DNA of 61,842 bases from Bacteroidota bacterium (GCA_024640255.1 JAHEFI010000010.1:1-61842), one strand, 5' to 3'. Shown: positions 1 through 8,474, counted from the first letter of the stretch. Numbers and translations are program-made. The notes: a model not told the origin generated them from the sequence alone.

Positions 1-295
1 CAAATTTGGGAATAATTAATACATCGGTATAACCCTTGTCTTTATAATTATTCGTATCCACATCTTTGGGGAAATTGAATTCAATTTGATCTGTATTTTT
101 CAATGCTGATTGAATAAATCCATTGGGGTCTATCACTGCAATCTTTCTATGTTCAATACCTGAAACAGATACATAGGCCGATCCTGCAATAAATGCTACT
201 AATAATATAGGCATTAAAAAAGTTACTAGTAAAAAACGCTTGTTTTGAACTCTAGTTTTGTATTCTCTTTGTATAATTAACCAGATCTTATTCAT
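1..295 (-). CDS. ABC-2 type permease, N-terminal part (runs off window)
   Basis: The first 98 codons of a minus-strand gene are visible; the 3' part lies outside the window. The product starts MNKIWLIIQREYKTRVQNKR, then has one hydrophobic segment (about residues 22-42, rich in L, V, A and I), then an extracytoplasmic stretch beginning GIEHRKIAVID. A short positively charged N-terminus, one membrane segment and a large outside domain are typical of NatB/YhaP-like ABC-2 export permeases. The gene lies 21 bp downstream of an ABC ATPase on the same strand, so the two probably form one exporter operon. Substrate unknown. Confidence 0.8.
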   Translation of the reverse strand, partial: MNKIWLIIQREYKTRVQNKRFLLVTFLMPILLVAFIAGSAYVSVSGIEHRKIAVIDPNGFIQSALKNTDQIEFNFPKDVDTNNYKDKGYTDVLIIPKF

Positions 296-316
296 CTGAA
301 TATATTTTAGGGGATA

Positions 317-1249
317 TTATAATGGTTGAAATGCTCTTGTGGTGGAATGTGTACCTTCTACTAATTGAATAAAAATTTCATTTAGTGAAGGAAGTACTTC
401 ATTGTATCCAACAATATTTACTTTGTCTTTTAATAAATGTGCTAATACATCATTGCTTTTGTATCCTTCGTTAATCTTAACTAAATTTTTATGGCTTGCA
501 GTTGATACCACTGAGAAAATCTCATTGTCAGCTAAACTGATGGCTTCTGTGGTTTCAATGCTAAAGATATTTTGTTTAAACTGTTGTTTGATATCCGATA
601 CGGTGCCATCTAATATCTTCTTACCTAAATTCACCAGTACTATTTGATCACAGATTTCTTCTACCTGCTCCATTCTGTGAGTACTAAATATAATGGTAGA
701 ACCTTTTTTGGCTAAATTAAAAATCTCGTCTTTAATTAAATTGGCATTTACTGGATCTAATCCACTGAATGGTTCATCTAGGATAATTAATTTAGGTTCG
801 TGTAAAATGGTTGTTACAAATTGTAGTTTCTGACTCATTCCCTTACTTAGGTCTTCTACTTTCTTATTCCACCAAGACTCCATTTCAAATTTCTTAAACC
901 AATATTTGATTTTCTCTGTGGCTTCTGTTTTAGATAATCCTTTTAATTGTGCTAGGTACAAAGCTTGCTCACCAATTTTCATCTTTTTGTACAAGCCTCT
1001 TTCCTCTGGCATGTAACCAATTTTCTGAATATCGTTAATAGGGTCAAATGCTTTACCATCTAATGTAATGCTACCACTATCAGGATAAAAAATTCCTGTG
1101 ATCATTCTTAGTAGGGTGGTCTTTCCTGCACCATTAGGTCCTAACAAACCAAAGATGCTACCTTCTTGAATATCAAAACTGATATCATCCACCGCTTTTT
1201 GGTCGGAATAATACTTTTTTAGATTCGCTAAACTTAATATTGGATCCAT
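317..1249 (-). CDS. ABC transporter ATP-binding protein (NatA-like)
   Basis: A 310-aa ATPase subunit of an ABC exporter, working at the inner face of the membrane. Visible motifs are Walker A GPNGAGKTT (37-45), signature LSKGMSQ (134-140), Walker B LIILDE (154-159) and the switch histidine in STHRM (H191). The region after about residue 220 fits the DUF4162-type tail seen in NatA/YhaQ-like ATPases. It is followed after 21 bp by the ABC-2 permease, its likely partner. The ATG at 1249 is the natural start. The exported substrate cannot be told; Na+ export and drug/peptide export are both known for the family. Confidence 0.9.
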   Translation of the reverse strand: MDPILSLANLKKYYSDQKAVDDISFDIQEGSIFGLLGPNGAGKTTLLRMITGIFYPDSGSITLDGKAFDPINDIQKIGYMPEERGLYKKMKIGEQALYLAQLKGLSKTEATEKIKYWFKKFEMESWWNKKVEDLSKGMSQKLQFVTTILHEPKLIILDEPFSGLDPVNANLIKDEIFNLAKKGSTIIFSTHRMEQVEEICDQIVLVNLGKKILDGTVSDIKQQFKQNIFSIETTEAISLADNEIFSVVSTASHKNLVKINEGYKSNDVLAHLLKDKVNIVGYNEVLPSLNEIFIQLVEGTHSTTRAFQPL

Positions 1250-1349
1250 ATTGTCAATTTGTACCCAAATGTAATACGCTTTTTGATAGACGGAGCCTAC
1301 AATTTTGATAAGTGGAAAAACTAGAGGTATATTCGTAAAAATTTTAAGT

Positions 1350-2330
1350 ATGTCTTCTAAGAAAATTCTCTATACTCTATTACTTTCAGTTGCATTAATT
1401 GGTTTCAGCAGTTGGGGGTTTTTAGTACACCGTACTATCAATCAAATAGCTATTTATACTTTGCCTGAGCCATTGCGTTCTTTTTTTCATAAGGAAAAAG
1501 CCTATATGGTTTTTAATTCTGTTCGTCCTGATCTTAGAAGAAATACAGATAAGACTGAAGGATCAAAGCATTTTATTGATTTAGAAAAATACGGACCTAA
1601 TGCAGTAAATGAAATGCCAATGGATTGGGGTACTGCAGTGAAGAAATATTCTGAAGATACCTTAAAAGAATATGGATGGGGCCCATACAATGCTATTATG
1701 CAATTGAATAATTTAACCAAGGCATTTAAATCGGGCAATGCAGATAGCATTTATTTTTATGCTGCAGATTTAGCGCATTATATAAGTGATTTACATGTGC
1801 CATTGCATACTACAGACAATCATGATGGCCAATTAACTGGACAAAAAGGAATGCATGCTTTATGGGAATCTACTATTCCTGAATTAACTATTCAACAATA
1901 TATGTTGTACAATAATCATAAAGCAACTTATATAAAAGATCCTGCAACTGCCTTATGGGTGGATGTAAGAAAAGCACATGCATTATTACCAGCCATGTTT
2001 GCCATAGAAAGAGAAGTGAGTATTCAATTTACACCCGATACTAAGTATCGTACACAAATGCGTTATGGTAAGGAAACCAAAACCTATACCAAAGAATTTG
2101 CTGAAGCCTATGCAAAAGGTTTAGGTCAAACGATTAATGGTCAATTAATTGCTTCTGCTAATATGGTTACTGATTTTTGGTATACGGCATGGGTAAATGC
2201 AGGTAAGCCAGCATTAGCAACTTCTAGAGATTTAAATACAGATTTAGATCTAGAATTAAAATCTTTCAAGAGCAATGCTTTGATTAATGATGGTTTATTA
2301 ATCAGTAAGAAATCAAAAGCGGAAGATTAA
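1350..2330 (+). CDS. Secreted zinc-dependent phospholipase C / S1-P1 nuclease family protein
   Basis: A 326-aa secreted metalloenzyme. I chose the ATG at 1350 over the one at 1305 because it gives a clean signal peptide (MSSKKILYTLLLSVALIGFSS) ending just before WGFLVH. In this fold the mature N-terminal Trp and a nearby His bind zinc. Further metal-ligand signatures are HYISDLHVPLH and the following H-rich loop (about residues 140-165). Fold members cleave phospholipids or single-stranded nucleic acids; which applies here is not decidable. Its stop codon abuts the convergent FAD enzyme gene with no gap. Confidence 0.8.
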   Translation: MSSKKILYTLLLSVALIGFSSWGFLVHRTINQIAIYTLPEPLRSFFHKEKAYMVFNSVRPDLRRNTDKTEGSKHFIDLEKYGPNAVNEMPMDWGTAVKKYSEDTLKEYGWGPYNAIMQLNNLTKAFKSGNADSIYFYAADLAHYISDLHVPLHTTDNHDGQLTGQKGMHALWESTIPELTIQQYMLYNNHKATYIKDPATALWVDVRKAHALLPAMFAIEREVSIQFTPDTKYRTQMRYGKETKTYTKEFAEAYAKGLGQTINGQLIASANMVTDFWYTAWVNAGKPALATSRDLNTDLDLELKSFKSNALINDGLLISKKSKAED

Positions 2331-3917
2331 TTATAATAAAGCTGCAGCGATGGCTTGGGCACATTTATGTCCATCCATTGCTGCACTTACAATGCCTCCT
2401 GCATAGCCAGCACCCTCACCGCAAGGGTATAAATTGTTAATTTGTGGATGTTGTAAACTTGTTTCGTCTCTAGGAATACGCACTGGGGAAGAAGTTCTAC
2501 TTTCTGTAGCCACCACTATTGCATCATTGGTATAATATCCTCTCATTTTTTTACCAAAAGCCTTGAATCCTTCTTGTAAGGTTTGATGTACAAAAGAGGG
2601 TAGTACTGTTTTTAAATCACTTTCTTTTAATCCTGGTAAATAACTTGCATCTGGCAAATCTTTAGTGGATTTGTTTTCACAGAAGTTCACTAATCTACTC
2701 GCTGGTGCCACTTGTAATCCTCCACCAGCTGTAAATGCTGCTTTCTCCACTTCTTTTTGAAAGGCCAATAATAATAAAGGATTGTTTTCAGCGATCTTAA
2801 TTTTTTGTTTTTGCAAATATTGATATGCAGCGGCATGATCAATTTGCACTACCATACCACTATTGGCATAAGGGTTATTTCTTTTGCTTGGGCTCCATCC
2901 ATTCACTACAATTTCTCCAGGCGCAGTGGCCGCAGGTGCAATAATACCACCCGGACACATACAGAAACTAAATACCCCTCTTTGATGAACCTGTTCAACC
3001 AAACTATAACTAGCAGGAGGTAAATTAGGATCTCTTAGTAAACAATGATATTGTATAGCATCAATAATAGATTGAGGATGCTCCACACGAACGCCTAATG
3101 CAAATGGCTTGGCTTCAATCAATATTTTTTTATGATCTAATAATTCAAATATATCTCGTGCAGAATGTCCAGTGGCTAGTATTAATGCCTTGGTTGCAAT
3201 GCGATCTCCATCTGCTGTGATAATTTCTTTTAGTTCATTTTTATCTACTACTAAATCGATTAATTTTTTTTCAAATAAAACCTTTCCACCACTTTTTTCT
3301 ATCTGCTCCCTCATCGCAGTAATAATATGGGGTAATTTATTGGTGCCAATATGTGGATGTGCTTCATATAAAACACGATCATCTGCACCAAACTGATAAA
3401 ACAGTTGTAAGATTTTATCTATGCTACCTCTTTTATTACTTCTTGTATATAATTTACCATCACTATAAGTACCTGCACCACCTTCTCCAAAGCAGTAATT
3501 ACTTTCTGGATCTACAATACCTTCTTTATTTAGTTTGGCTAAATCTCTTCTTCTAGAACGTACATCCTTACCTCTTTCTATAACGGTGGGTCTTAGTCCC
3601 AATAAAATACATTCCAAGGCAGCGAATAATCCTGCCGGCCCAGCTCCAACAATGAGTACTTCTTTGGCATTGGCTGGAAGGGTAGGAAAATGATAGGGTG
3701 TGGTGGATCTCTCAATAACGGGTTCTTCAATAAAGGCCAATACGGTTAAATTGATCCAAACCTGCTGGCGGCTTCTTGCGTCGATGGATTGTTTGAGAAT
3801 ATGATAACCGAAAACAGCGTCTATAGGCTTGGCCAGACTCTGTGCTATAAATTGTATTACGGTACTTTCTTGTGCTGCTTCCGCTGGTTTTAAGCGGAGC
3901 TGAATTTTTTCTTGCAT
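2331..3917 (-). CDS. FAD-dependent dehydrogenase (COG2509-like)
   Basis: A 528-aa flavoprotein. After an N-terminal region of about 80 residues comes a Rossmann dinucleotide motif GAGPAGLFAAL, followed by IERG (end of the second beta strand), a glycine-rich segment CFGEGGAGTYSDGKL and a second nucleotide-contact motif ALILATGHSARD. The C-terminus CGEGAGYAGGIVSAAMDG is the FAD-closing motif of this uncharacterised NAD(FAD)-utilising dehydrogenase family. Size and architecture match the family. The substrate is not known, and neighbours give no hint: a convergent zinc hydrolase on one side and a DUF3127 gene 48 bp away on the same strand. Confidence 0.85.
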   Translation of the reverse strand: MQEKIQLRLKPAEAAQESTVIQFIAQSLAKPIDAVFGYHILKQSIDARSRQQVWINLTVLAFIEEPVIERSTTPYHFPTLPANAKEVLIVGAGPAGLFAALECILLGLRPTVIERGKDVRSRRRDLAKLNKEGIVDPESNYCFGEGGAGTYSDGKLYTRSNKRGSIDKILQLFYQFGADDRVLYEAHPHIGTNKLPHIITAMREQIEKSGGKVLFEKKLIDLVVDKNELKEIITADGDRIATKALILATGHSARDIFELLDHKKILIEAKPFALGVRVEHPQSIIDAIQYHCLLRDPNLPPASYSLVEQVHQRGVFSFCMCPGGIIAPAATAPGEIVVNGWSPSKRNNPYANSGMVVQIDHAAAYQYLQKQKIKIAENNPLLLLAFQKEVEKAAFTAGGGLQVAPASRLVNFCENKSTKDLPDASYLPGLKESDLKTVLPSFVHQTLQEGFKAFGKKMRGYYTNDAIVVATESRTSSPVRIPRDETSLQHPQINNLYPCGEGAGYAGGIVSAAMDGHKCAQAIAAALL

Positions 3918-3965
3918 GGGGTTAGGTATTTATCCTAAAAAATGCCAATCAGTTACAATGCGCTA

Positions 3966-4346
3966 TTAAAATGGTAGGTCGTCGCTTCCTTCGTTCATCT
4001 CTCCAGCAGGCATATCAAAATAACTGCTTTCTGAAGGGGCAGCATTACCACCCAAGGCAACTGCTTCCATTCTCCAAGCGTCTAAATTGGTAATATAATT
4101 ATCCTTGCCGTCCTTGTTCCACTTAGAACCCTTGATATTGAATAACACCTTAACAGTATCTCCCAAGTTGAATCTATCGGGTAAACTGGTTCTATCTTGC
4201 ACACATTGGAATTTTACATAATTTGTTATAGTCTTACCATTAATATCATCAGACTTTTCAATCACAAATTCCCTTGTTTTAAAGGTTTCTTTTCTCTGAA
4301 CAGTATCGTACTTGGCAATCAATTTGCCTATTAATTCATAGCTCAT
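3966..4346 (-). CDS. DUF3127 protein, SSB-like
   Basis: A 126-aa protein beginning MSYELIGKLIAKYDTVQ. The stretch TREFVIEKSD...NYVKFQCVQDRTSLPDRFNLGDTVKV matches the DUF3127 family as I know it from Bacteroidota, a small beta-barrel type domain. The acidic tail ending SDDLPF is very like the DDDIPF-type tail that single-stranded DNA-binding proteins use to bind partners. It is divergent from dnaA across a 346-bp gap. A DNA-binding role is an inference from the tail and the fold type. The family has no settled function. Confidence 0.75.
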   Translation of the reverse strand: MSYELIGKLIAKYDTVQRKETFKTREFVIEKSDDINGKTITNYVKFQCVQDRTSLPDRFNLGDTVKVLFNIKGSKWNKDGKDNYITNLDAWRMEAVALGGNAAPSESSYFDMPAGEMNEGSDDLPF

Positions 4347-4692
4347 ATATATAGTTATTAAGTGGGTAAAGGTATATAAAATTGGGCATATTGATAGGGC
4401 TTAAAAGCTAAAGCTAAAGGGCATTCGTTTTTGACAAAAAAAACTTTTTAAAAAAAGTGGATAATCTTCATTTTTTATCAAAATAGGGCTATCTTGAAAG
4501 GCGGATTAAAGAGGTAGGATATGGTCTAAATCAGGCTAATTCATACATGTAAAAAAAACCAAATAAAAAAGTTTTTTTTTCAACAATTCTTTTGAATATT
4601 CGCAGAATGAATTAGGAAATAGACTTCCTAGCTGGTTTTGAGAGGCAGGGTAAAATAAATTTTAACTAGATAAAAGGGTTAGTAAGTAATAT
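4347..4692. promoter_or_regulatory. Divergent dnaA / DUF3127 upstream region
   Basis: This 346-bp A+T-rich gap separates dnaA (+) from the DUF3127 gene (-) and must hold both promoters. It has long A and T runs (around 4436-4456 and 4550-4580). At 4456-4464 AGTGGATAA matches the reverse complement of the DnaA box TTATCCACA at 8 of 9 positions, so autoregulation of dnaA is possible. I see no cluster of boxes of the kind expected for oriC, and no clear -33/-7 pair. Confidence 0.45.
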
Positions 4693-6120
4693 ATGGCGAA
4701 AAGTGTTGACATAGTTTGGAGTAATTGTTTAAAGATAATTAAGGACATTGTAGAATGGCAACATTTTAAAACATGGTTCGAGCCTATCCAACCGGTAGAA
4801 TTGAAGGATAATGTTTTGATGATCCAGGTTCCAAGTCAATTCTTTTACGAATACATCGAAGAACATTACGTTAATTTATTAGCAAAGACTTTAAAGAGAG
4901 AATTAGGAAAAGAAGCTAGATTAGAATACCGTATCATGGTTGATAGCGGTAATAATAAAAAAGGTTCAATGGATGTGCCAGCAAGTGGCATGAAAACATA
5001 CAGTAACAATGAGATGAATTTCCCATTAGTTATTGATAATCCTGTGAAGAATCCATTTGTGATTCCTGGATTAAAGAAAATGCAAATTGATCCTCAATTA
5101 AATCATAATTATACATTTGATGCTTTTATAGAGGGAGATTGTAATAGAGTAGCACGCAGAGCTGGTAAAACAGTTGCTGAAAAACCAGGCGCTAACTCTT
5201 TTAACCCATTAGTTATTTATGGTGGGGTAGGTTTAGGTAAAACACATTTGGCTCAGGCTATTGGAAACGATGTTAAACGCATCCATCCAAATAAGGTGGT
5301 TTTATATGTAAGCTCTGAGAAATTCATTAATCAATTCCAAGATCATAGTCGTAATAATGCGATCAACGATTTTATACATTTCTACCAATTGATAGATGTA
5401 TTAATTATTGACGATGTTCAATTCTTTAACAGAGCTGAAAAATCTCAGGATGCATTTTTTGCCATCTTCAATCACTTACACCAAAGTGGAAAGCAGTTGG
5501 TATTAACTTCTGACAAAGCGCCTAAAGATTTGGAAGGATTACAAGAAAGATTGTTAAGCCGTTTCAGATGGGGATTGAGTGCCGACATTCAAGTACCAGA
5601 TTACGAAACGCGTATTGAGATATTAGAGAAGAAAATGAAGGCAGATGGTTTAGAAATGCCTAAAGAAGTAGTGAAGTATGTGGCTTATAATATCAATACC
5701 AATGTTAGAGAATTAGAAGGTGCCTTAATTTCTTTATTAGCGCAGTCTTCTTTGAATAAGAAAGAAATTGATGTTGAATTAGCGAAGAAGGTATTACGCA
5801 ATTTTGTAAAAACAAGCAGCAAAGAGATCACTATCGATGCCATTCAAAAAATGGTTTGTGAATTCTTCGAAGTGCCATACGACAAGTTATTGCAAAAGAC
5901 TCGTAAGCGTGAAATTGTACAAGCTCGTCAAATTACCATGTATTTGGCTAAGGCTTTCACAAAGAATTCTTTGAAAACTATTGGAGAGCATTTTGGTGGA
6001 CGAGATCATACTACAGTAATTCACTCTTGCCAAACCGTAAAAGACCTAATGGATACGGATTCTATGTTCAGAGAGAACGTAATGGAATTAACGCAGAAAG
6101 TACAGTTGGCTGCGATGTAA
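4693..6120 (+). CDS. dnaA: Chromosomal replication initiator DnaA
   Basis: A 475-aa DnaA. Domain I is at about 1-80 (IVWSNCLKIIKDIVEWQHFKTWF). A short linker leads to the AAA+ domain with Walker A GGVGLGKTH, Walker B VLIIDDVQF and sensor I LTSDKAPKDL. Domain IV carries the DNA-box signature GGRDHTTVIHSC near the C-terminus. It melts the chromosomal origin. The usual dnaN neighbour is absent; the next genes are tRNAs. Length is normal for the family. Confidence 0.98.
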   Translation: MAKSVDIVWSNCLKIIKDIVEWQHFKTWFEPIQPVELKDNVLMIQVPSQFFYEYIEEHYVNLLAKTLKRELGKEARLEYRIMVDSGNNKKGSMDVPASGMKTYSNNEMNFPLVIDNPVKNPFVIPGLKKMQIDPQLNHNYTFDAFIEGDCNRVARRAGKTVAEKPGANSFNPLVIYGGVGLGKTHLAQAIGNDVKRIHPNKVVLYVSSEKFINQFQDHSRNNAINDFIHFYQLIDVLIIDDVQFFNRAEKSQDAFFAIFNHLHQSGKQLVLTSDKAPKDLEGLQERLLSRFRWGLSADIQVPDYETRIEILEKKMKADGLEMPKEVVKYVAYNINTNVRELEGALISLLAQSSLNKKEIDVELAKKVLRNFVKTSSKEITIDAIQKMVCEFFEVPYDKLLQKTRKREIVQARQITMYLAKAFTKNSLKTIGEHFGGRDHTTVIHSCQTVKDLMDTDSMFRENVMELTQKVQLAAM

Positions 6121-6205
6121 TGAACTTAATTTAGTTTATTCCTCACTTTTTTTAGGATTTTAACGATACAGTGCTTATTTTTGCACCCCTCGAAAGAGGT
6201 TCGGA

Positions 6206-6294
6206 GGAGAGGTGGATGAGTGGCTGAAATCAGTAGTTTGCTAAACTGCCGTACGGGTTAAACTGTACCAAGGGTTCGAATCCCTTCCTCTCCG
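6206..6294 (+). tRNA. tRNA-Ser(GCT)
   Basis: An 89-nt class II tRNA. The acceptor stem GGAGAGG (6206-6212) pairs with CCTCTCC (6287-6293), with discriminator G. The anticodon stem GTAGT/ACTGC encloses loop TTGCTAA, anticodon GCT at 6240-6242. There is a long variable arm, and the T-loop reads GGGTTCGAATCCC. CCA is not encoded. Confidence 0.97.
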
Positions 6295-6361
6295 CACTTA
6301 ACTTAGTTCTTTTTGATAGAATACCGGTTTAAAAATATTTATAACGAAAGTTATAATGGAA

Positions 6362-6435
<74 letters not shown>

Positions 6436-6439
6436 CACA

Positions 6440-6487
6440 AACCCTCATATGACGCTGATTATCAGTTAGTTATGTGAGGGTTTTTTC
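6440..6487 (+). terminator. Element-borne terminator behind tRNA-Pro
   Basis: AACCCTCA (6440-6447) pairs with TGAGGGTT (6475-6482), with further pairing inside, and is followed by a T run (6481-6486). It lies inside the element, directly after attL, and ends tRNA transcription there. The native terminator was displaced to the attR side (10498-10523). Confidence 0.75.
6455..6472. repeat. Left inner inverted repeat (palindromic site)
   Basis: The segment 6456-6472, read on the minus strand, matches 10441-10457 at 15 of 17 positions (TAACTAAyTGATwATCA). Both copies contain the 9-bp palindrome TGATTATCA. The symmetrical placement near each end suggests a recombinase or accessory-protein site. 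Confidence 0.6.
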
Positions 6488-6491
6488 TTTC

Positions 6492-6519
6492 CCTACCTCA
6501 TATCCTACCGAAAATGGGT
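6492..6519. repeat. Left end arm-type repeats
   Basis: There are two motifs. CCTACCTCATAT (6492-6503) recurs perfectly in inverted orientation at 10385-10396. TCCTACCGAAAATGGGT (6503-6519) recurs in direct orientation at 10401-10417 with one mismatch. TCCTACC/GGTAGGA (6503-6509, 6517-6523) also forms a perfect 7-bp hairpin. They look like integrase arm-binding sites. Confidence 0.65.
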
Positions 6520-6531
6520 AGGATGTATTGA

Positions 6532-6879
6532 TTATTCTTTATTTTGTTGTTGAATAAAGGATAATTTATCCCAATATCCTCTTTGATAAACTATCTTATC
6601 ATTTTCAATCCAAAAGAAACCACAACCTCTTAATCCTTTCGGGTCTTTCCATTCTAATATTACAACATTACCATCTTCAAAAATGTTTTCAACAATACAA
6701 ACCATTTCAAATGTATTAAACTCATCTTCAAACATTTTAATTATGTTATCTCTACCTTTTACTATTCCATTTGGAGTTTGGTGATTTATACTATTATATG
6801 AATACAATTCAGATAAACCGATTATATCTTTGTTGTTGAAAAAAACAACCCATTTTTCTATTATTTGTTTTGGTTTCAT
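6532..6879 (-). CDS. SnoaL-like domain protein (element cargo)
   Basis: A 115-aa protein with the nuclear-transport-factor-2/SnoaL pattern: an N-terminal helix (IIEKWVVFFNNKD), YSYNSINHQTPNGIVKGRDNI, a beta sheet, and the closing GYWDKLSF often seen in this fold. Members include isomerases, cyclases and many proteins of unknown role; no catalytic assignment is possible. The gene follows the short integrase by 4 bp on the same strand, so the two are co-transcribed. It is the only gene of the element without an obvious DNA-handling role. Confidence 0.7.
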   Translation of the reverse strand: MKPKQIIEKWVVFFNNKDIIGLSELYSYNSINHQTPNGIVKGRDNIIKMFEDEFNTFEMVCIVENIFEDGNVVILEWKDPKGLRGCGFFWIENDKIVYQRGYWDKLSFIQQQNKE

Positions 6880-6883
6880 ATTG

Positions 6884-7522
6884 TTAATTTAATTCGTATA
6901 AATCTAACATTTGGTTTGTTTCAAAATTAGTATATTTTATAGTAGTAGATACACTATTGTGGTTTATCAATCTACTTACTTTGACCAACGATAAGTAATC
7001 TCCATTCTCAAATCCTTTTCTAATTGAACCCACTACGAATGATTTACGAAGTAAGTGAGAACTTACATTCCCAATACATTTTACTTTTTTTGATTTGATT
7101 AACTCTTTCAGTTTTCTATTAAAAGTTTGAATACAGATTGGTTCTTTACCTTTCCCTTTTTGTGAGGTGAATATAAAATGGTTTTTATTAGGATTAAGAT
7201 TGGTGTAGACAAAATCAACAACTTCTTTAAGTTTAGAACTCATAACTAAAATCCTATTCTTTTGTGTTTTCTGTTCTAATCTTACGAACTTCTCTCCAAT
7301 CTCTAAATCCACTAAATCACACCATCTCAATGAAAGTGTATCAATTATCCTTAAACCCAATCTAACCCCCACAGAAACCATCATAAGTTCCATTCCTTTC
7401 CTCTTACACATATTATCCTTAAACTCCCTTAATAACCTACTTTCTAACGAAATAACACTATCCCAATCCATTGGATAGGTAGTTCTTTTGTTATTGTTTA
7501 ACCCGATTTCATTTGTTTTCAT
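6884..7522 (-). CDS. Short tyrosine recombinase (catalytic domain only)
   Basis: A 212-aa site-specific recombinase. The catalytic set is complete: R58 (GLRIIDTLSL), a beta-hairpin Lys at K85 or K88 (KTQKNR), H156 and R159 (SHLLRKSF), H188 (INHNS) and nucleophile Y197 (TIKY). The usual N-terminal SAM-like core-binding domain is absent, so the protein is about 100 residues shorter than XerC/D. It could excise or integrate the element or resolve multimers. It heads a two-gene unit with the SnoaL protein. It is quite different from the 485-aa integrase at the other end. Confidence 0.88.
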   Translation of the reverse strand: MKTNEIGLNNNKRTTYPMDWDSVISLESRLLREFKDNMCKRKGMELMMVSVGVRLGLRIIDTLSLRWCDLVDLEIGEKFVRLEQKTQKNRILVMSSKLKEVVDFVYTNLNPNKNHFIFTSQKGKGKEPICIQTFNRKLKELIKSKKVKCIGNVSSHLLRKSFVVGSIRKGFENGDYLSLVKVSRLINHNSVSTTIKYTNFETNQMLDLYELN

Positions 7523-7813
7523 AGTTGTAATCTTTGAACCACGAAAATATTCGTATTTTATGAAATATCCAAAAAATGAACATTTTATCTGTTGAAACTA
7601 ACAAAATATCATTTTATATCATTGAAAATCAATGTTTTATTAAAAAATACTCATTTTATATAATAGATTAACATTTTTCAAAAAAAGTTTTGAAAAAGTG
7701 TGTGTTTGGGGAAAGTTGGTAATACTTATATATAGTGATTGTGAAATCCAACAATCCGTTCCAATGAGAGTTGGTAGAAGGTAAACATCAAAAAGTTATT
7801 AAAATCAATATAA
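7523..7813. other. Element intergenic region, candidate replication/recombination control site
   Basis: This 291-bp A+T-rich stretch separates the short integrase (-) from the HUH gene (+). It holds four copies of ATTTTAT (7555, 7582, 7611, 7653) and one GTTTTAT (7634), spaced 19-29 bp. It also has a perfect 10-bp hairpin TTTTTCAAAA/TTTTGAAAAA (7674-7697) and a direct repeat AGTTGGTA (7714-7721, 7769-7776) with CCAAC between (7748-7752). Iterons plus hairpin next to a Rep-like gene suggest an origin. In such A+T-rich DNA some of the repeats may be chance. Confidence 0.4.
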
Positions 7814-8254
7814 ATGACAACAACTCATAATACCCATCTTATATCCAATAGGATAGAACTTAAACAAAAGGGAGTAATGATAAGGAAATGGGATTACAAT
7901 GAAAATGGAGTGTATTACAACCCATCTATGAAGAACTTAAATAAACAAATTAAAACATTACATAGTAAGTTGAAAAAGAATGATACTATTTATACAGAGT
8001 ATTCAATAGAGAAAGATAGGTATGAGAACAAATACCATATCCATATGATAGTGAACTATACTAATGAACAAAACTTAAATGATACATTATCAAATTACAT
8101 TGGTGGTAATGAATGGAAACAAAGAGAAATGGGATTAGATACATTCAATGAGTGTAATGGAAAGTATGGTTTAATACATACCGAAGACATCATAGATATA
8201 CAACAATTTAGAAGGTATATCAACAAAACAAACATATCAAATAACCTAATATAA
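7814..8254 (+). CDS. Compact HUH endonuclease, Rep-like
   Basis: A 146-aa protein. YHIHMIV (H75, H77 flanked by hydrophobics) is the metal-binding HUH motif. Y135-I-N-K138 fits the YxxK catalytic motif III of single-tyrosine Rep proteins. Their spacing of about 60 residues suits the Rep fold. An upstream strand IYTEYSI may be motif I. No helicase or C-terminal domain follows. Family knowledge: such enzymes nick one DNA strand, stay linked through the tyrosine, and start rolling-circle replication or transposition. Here it may replicate the excised circle. The N-terminal 55 residues look unrelated to known Rep motifs. The HTH gene starts 8 bp downstream. Confidence 0.65.
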   Translation: MTTTHNTHLISNRIELKQKGVMIRKWDYNENGVYYNPSMKNLNKQIKTLHSKLKKNDTIYTEYSIEKDRYENKYHIHMIVNYTNEQNLNDTLSNYIGGNEWKQREMGLDTFNECNGKYGLIHTEDIIDIQQFRRYINKTNISNNLI

Positions 8255-8261
8255 TAACAAT

Positions 8262-8474
8262 ATGAACAAAGAATTAAACATTGACAAATCAAAGTTAGAG
8301 GATAGAGAGTTTATCAATATAGTTGACCTAATGAACACAATAGGAACATCTCAAAACACTATATACAGATTGTGTGATAAGAATGAATTAAAGAAATATA
8401 AGTTTAGAGGAAAGAATTGGTTTAGAACTGACGAGGTGAAAACCTATCTTAATGATATAGGAGTATTAAAATAG
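8262..8474 (+). CDS. Excisionase-like helix-turn-helix protein
   Basis: A 70-aa DNA-binding protein of the HTH_17/MerR-like excisionase type: FINIVDLMNTIGTSQNTIYRLCDKNEL forms the winged HTH, followed by KKYKFRGKNWFRTDEVKTYL, the usual wing and capping helix. It begins 8 bp after the HUH gene, so they are probably co-transcribed. Likely role: recombination directionality factor, or regulator of rep/int expression. Confidence 0.75.
   Translation: MNKELNIDKSKLEDREFINIVDLMNTIGTSQNTIYRLCDKNELKKYKFRGKNWFRTDEVKTYLNDIGVLK

Noticed and set aside
4347..4692. Chromosomal origin next to dnaA
   Set aside because: Only one imperfect DnaA box is visible; no cluster, no dnaN, no clear unwinding element apart from general A+T richness.
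7717..7730. A CRESS-type TAATATTAC nick site at TAATACTTATA
   Set aside because: Only a partial match and not in the loop of a clear stem; it was left out of the origin argument.
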